Positions 29,635 to 29,669 of a stretch of DNA of 29,669 nt are shown in pieces (positions within the stretch are counted from its first letter, which is position 1; each line of letters opens with the position of its first letter). The notes beneath the pieces are model-generated. The model was not told where the DNA came from, ran no database searches, and saw nothing but the letters and a program-made list of their open reading frames with translations. The stretch is from Firmicutes bacterium UBA7523 (lineage in GTDB: Bacteria; Bacillota; Dethiobacteria; Dethiobacterales; Dethiobacteraceae), in NCBI GenBank assembly GCA_002479415.1, contig DLMZ01000003.1:65072-94740 (forward strand), written 5' to 3'. Position numbers and translations under genes: made by a program.

Positions 29635-29669
29635 TCACGTACTAAAGTTTTTTAATATTTAGAATTTTA

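Overview
This window reads as part of the chromosome of an endospore-forming, probably anaerobic Firmicute of the Clostridia grade. Evidence for this is the set of sporulation genes (spoIIAA-spoIIAB-sigF, spo0A, spoIVB, spoIIM, a spoVAF-type gene, dacF), the NfnAB-type flavin/iron-sulfur oxidoreductase, moderate GC content and strong Shine-Dalgarno sites. An OLE-type large noncoding RNA suggests kinship with the alkaliphilic, thermophilic or anaerobic Firmicutes that carry this RNA. The genus cannot be named from the sequence alone. Apart from one 42-codon gene, every gene lies on the minus strand, so the functional order runs from high to low coordinates.

Right part (29.6 to 16.7 kb): nfnA-nfnB, a GC-rich nested palindrome, folD, xseA, xseB, ispA, a gene-free stretch of about 760 bp holding a candidate OLE RNA with its own promoter, oapA (the OLE partner membrane protein), dxs, tlyA, a small nuclease-like protein gene, nadK, recN, then a strong terminator. 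This combines redox, folate and isoprenoid precursor synthesis with rRNA modification, NADP synthesis and DNA repair. The order ispA-OLE-oapA-dxs is the known hallmark of OLE loci. The argR gene that often sits between nadK and recN is absent.

Middle part (16.7 to 9.3 kb): spoIVB and spo0A each end in a terminator. spo0A has a sigma-H promoter whose -10 element overlaps a 0A box. Next come steA, steB (MctB-like), a GT2 glycosyltransferase, a MraY/WecA-like phosphoglycosyltransferase and a DUF3866 gene, which look like an envelope or septum module. Between DUF3866 and spoIIM, on the plus strand, is a 42-codon ORF with a strong RBS and a sigma-E-like promoter. It resembles MciZ, the mother-cell inhibitor of FtsZ.

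Left part (9.3 to 0 kb): spoIIM, yqzK-like DUF4227, xerD, deoB, pdp, dacF, spoIIAA, spoIIAB, sigF, dodecin, spoVAF (cut by the window edge). This matches the Bacillus order spoIIM-(fur)-yqzK-xerD-drm-pupG-dacF-spoIIA. Intrinsic terminators divide it into nucleoside/recombinase, dacF, spoIIA-sigF, dodecin and spoVA transcription units. Candidate sporulation promoters (sigma-H for spoIIA, spo0A and nfnA; sigma-F-like for dodecin and dacF; sigma-E-like for mciZ and spoIIM) tie many of these units to the sporulation cascade.

The most notable items are the OLE RNA with oapA, the unannotated MciZ-like microprotein, the sigma-H-like promoter in front of nfnA and the nested palindrome at the end of nfnB. 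No tRNA, rRNA, CRISPR array, insertion sequence or prophage was seen. All identifications rest on reading motifs and gene order; no database search was run.
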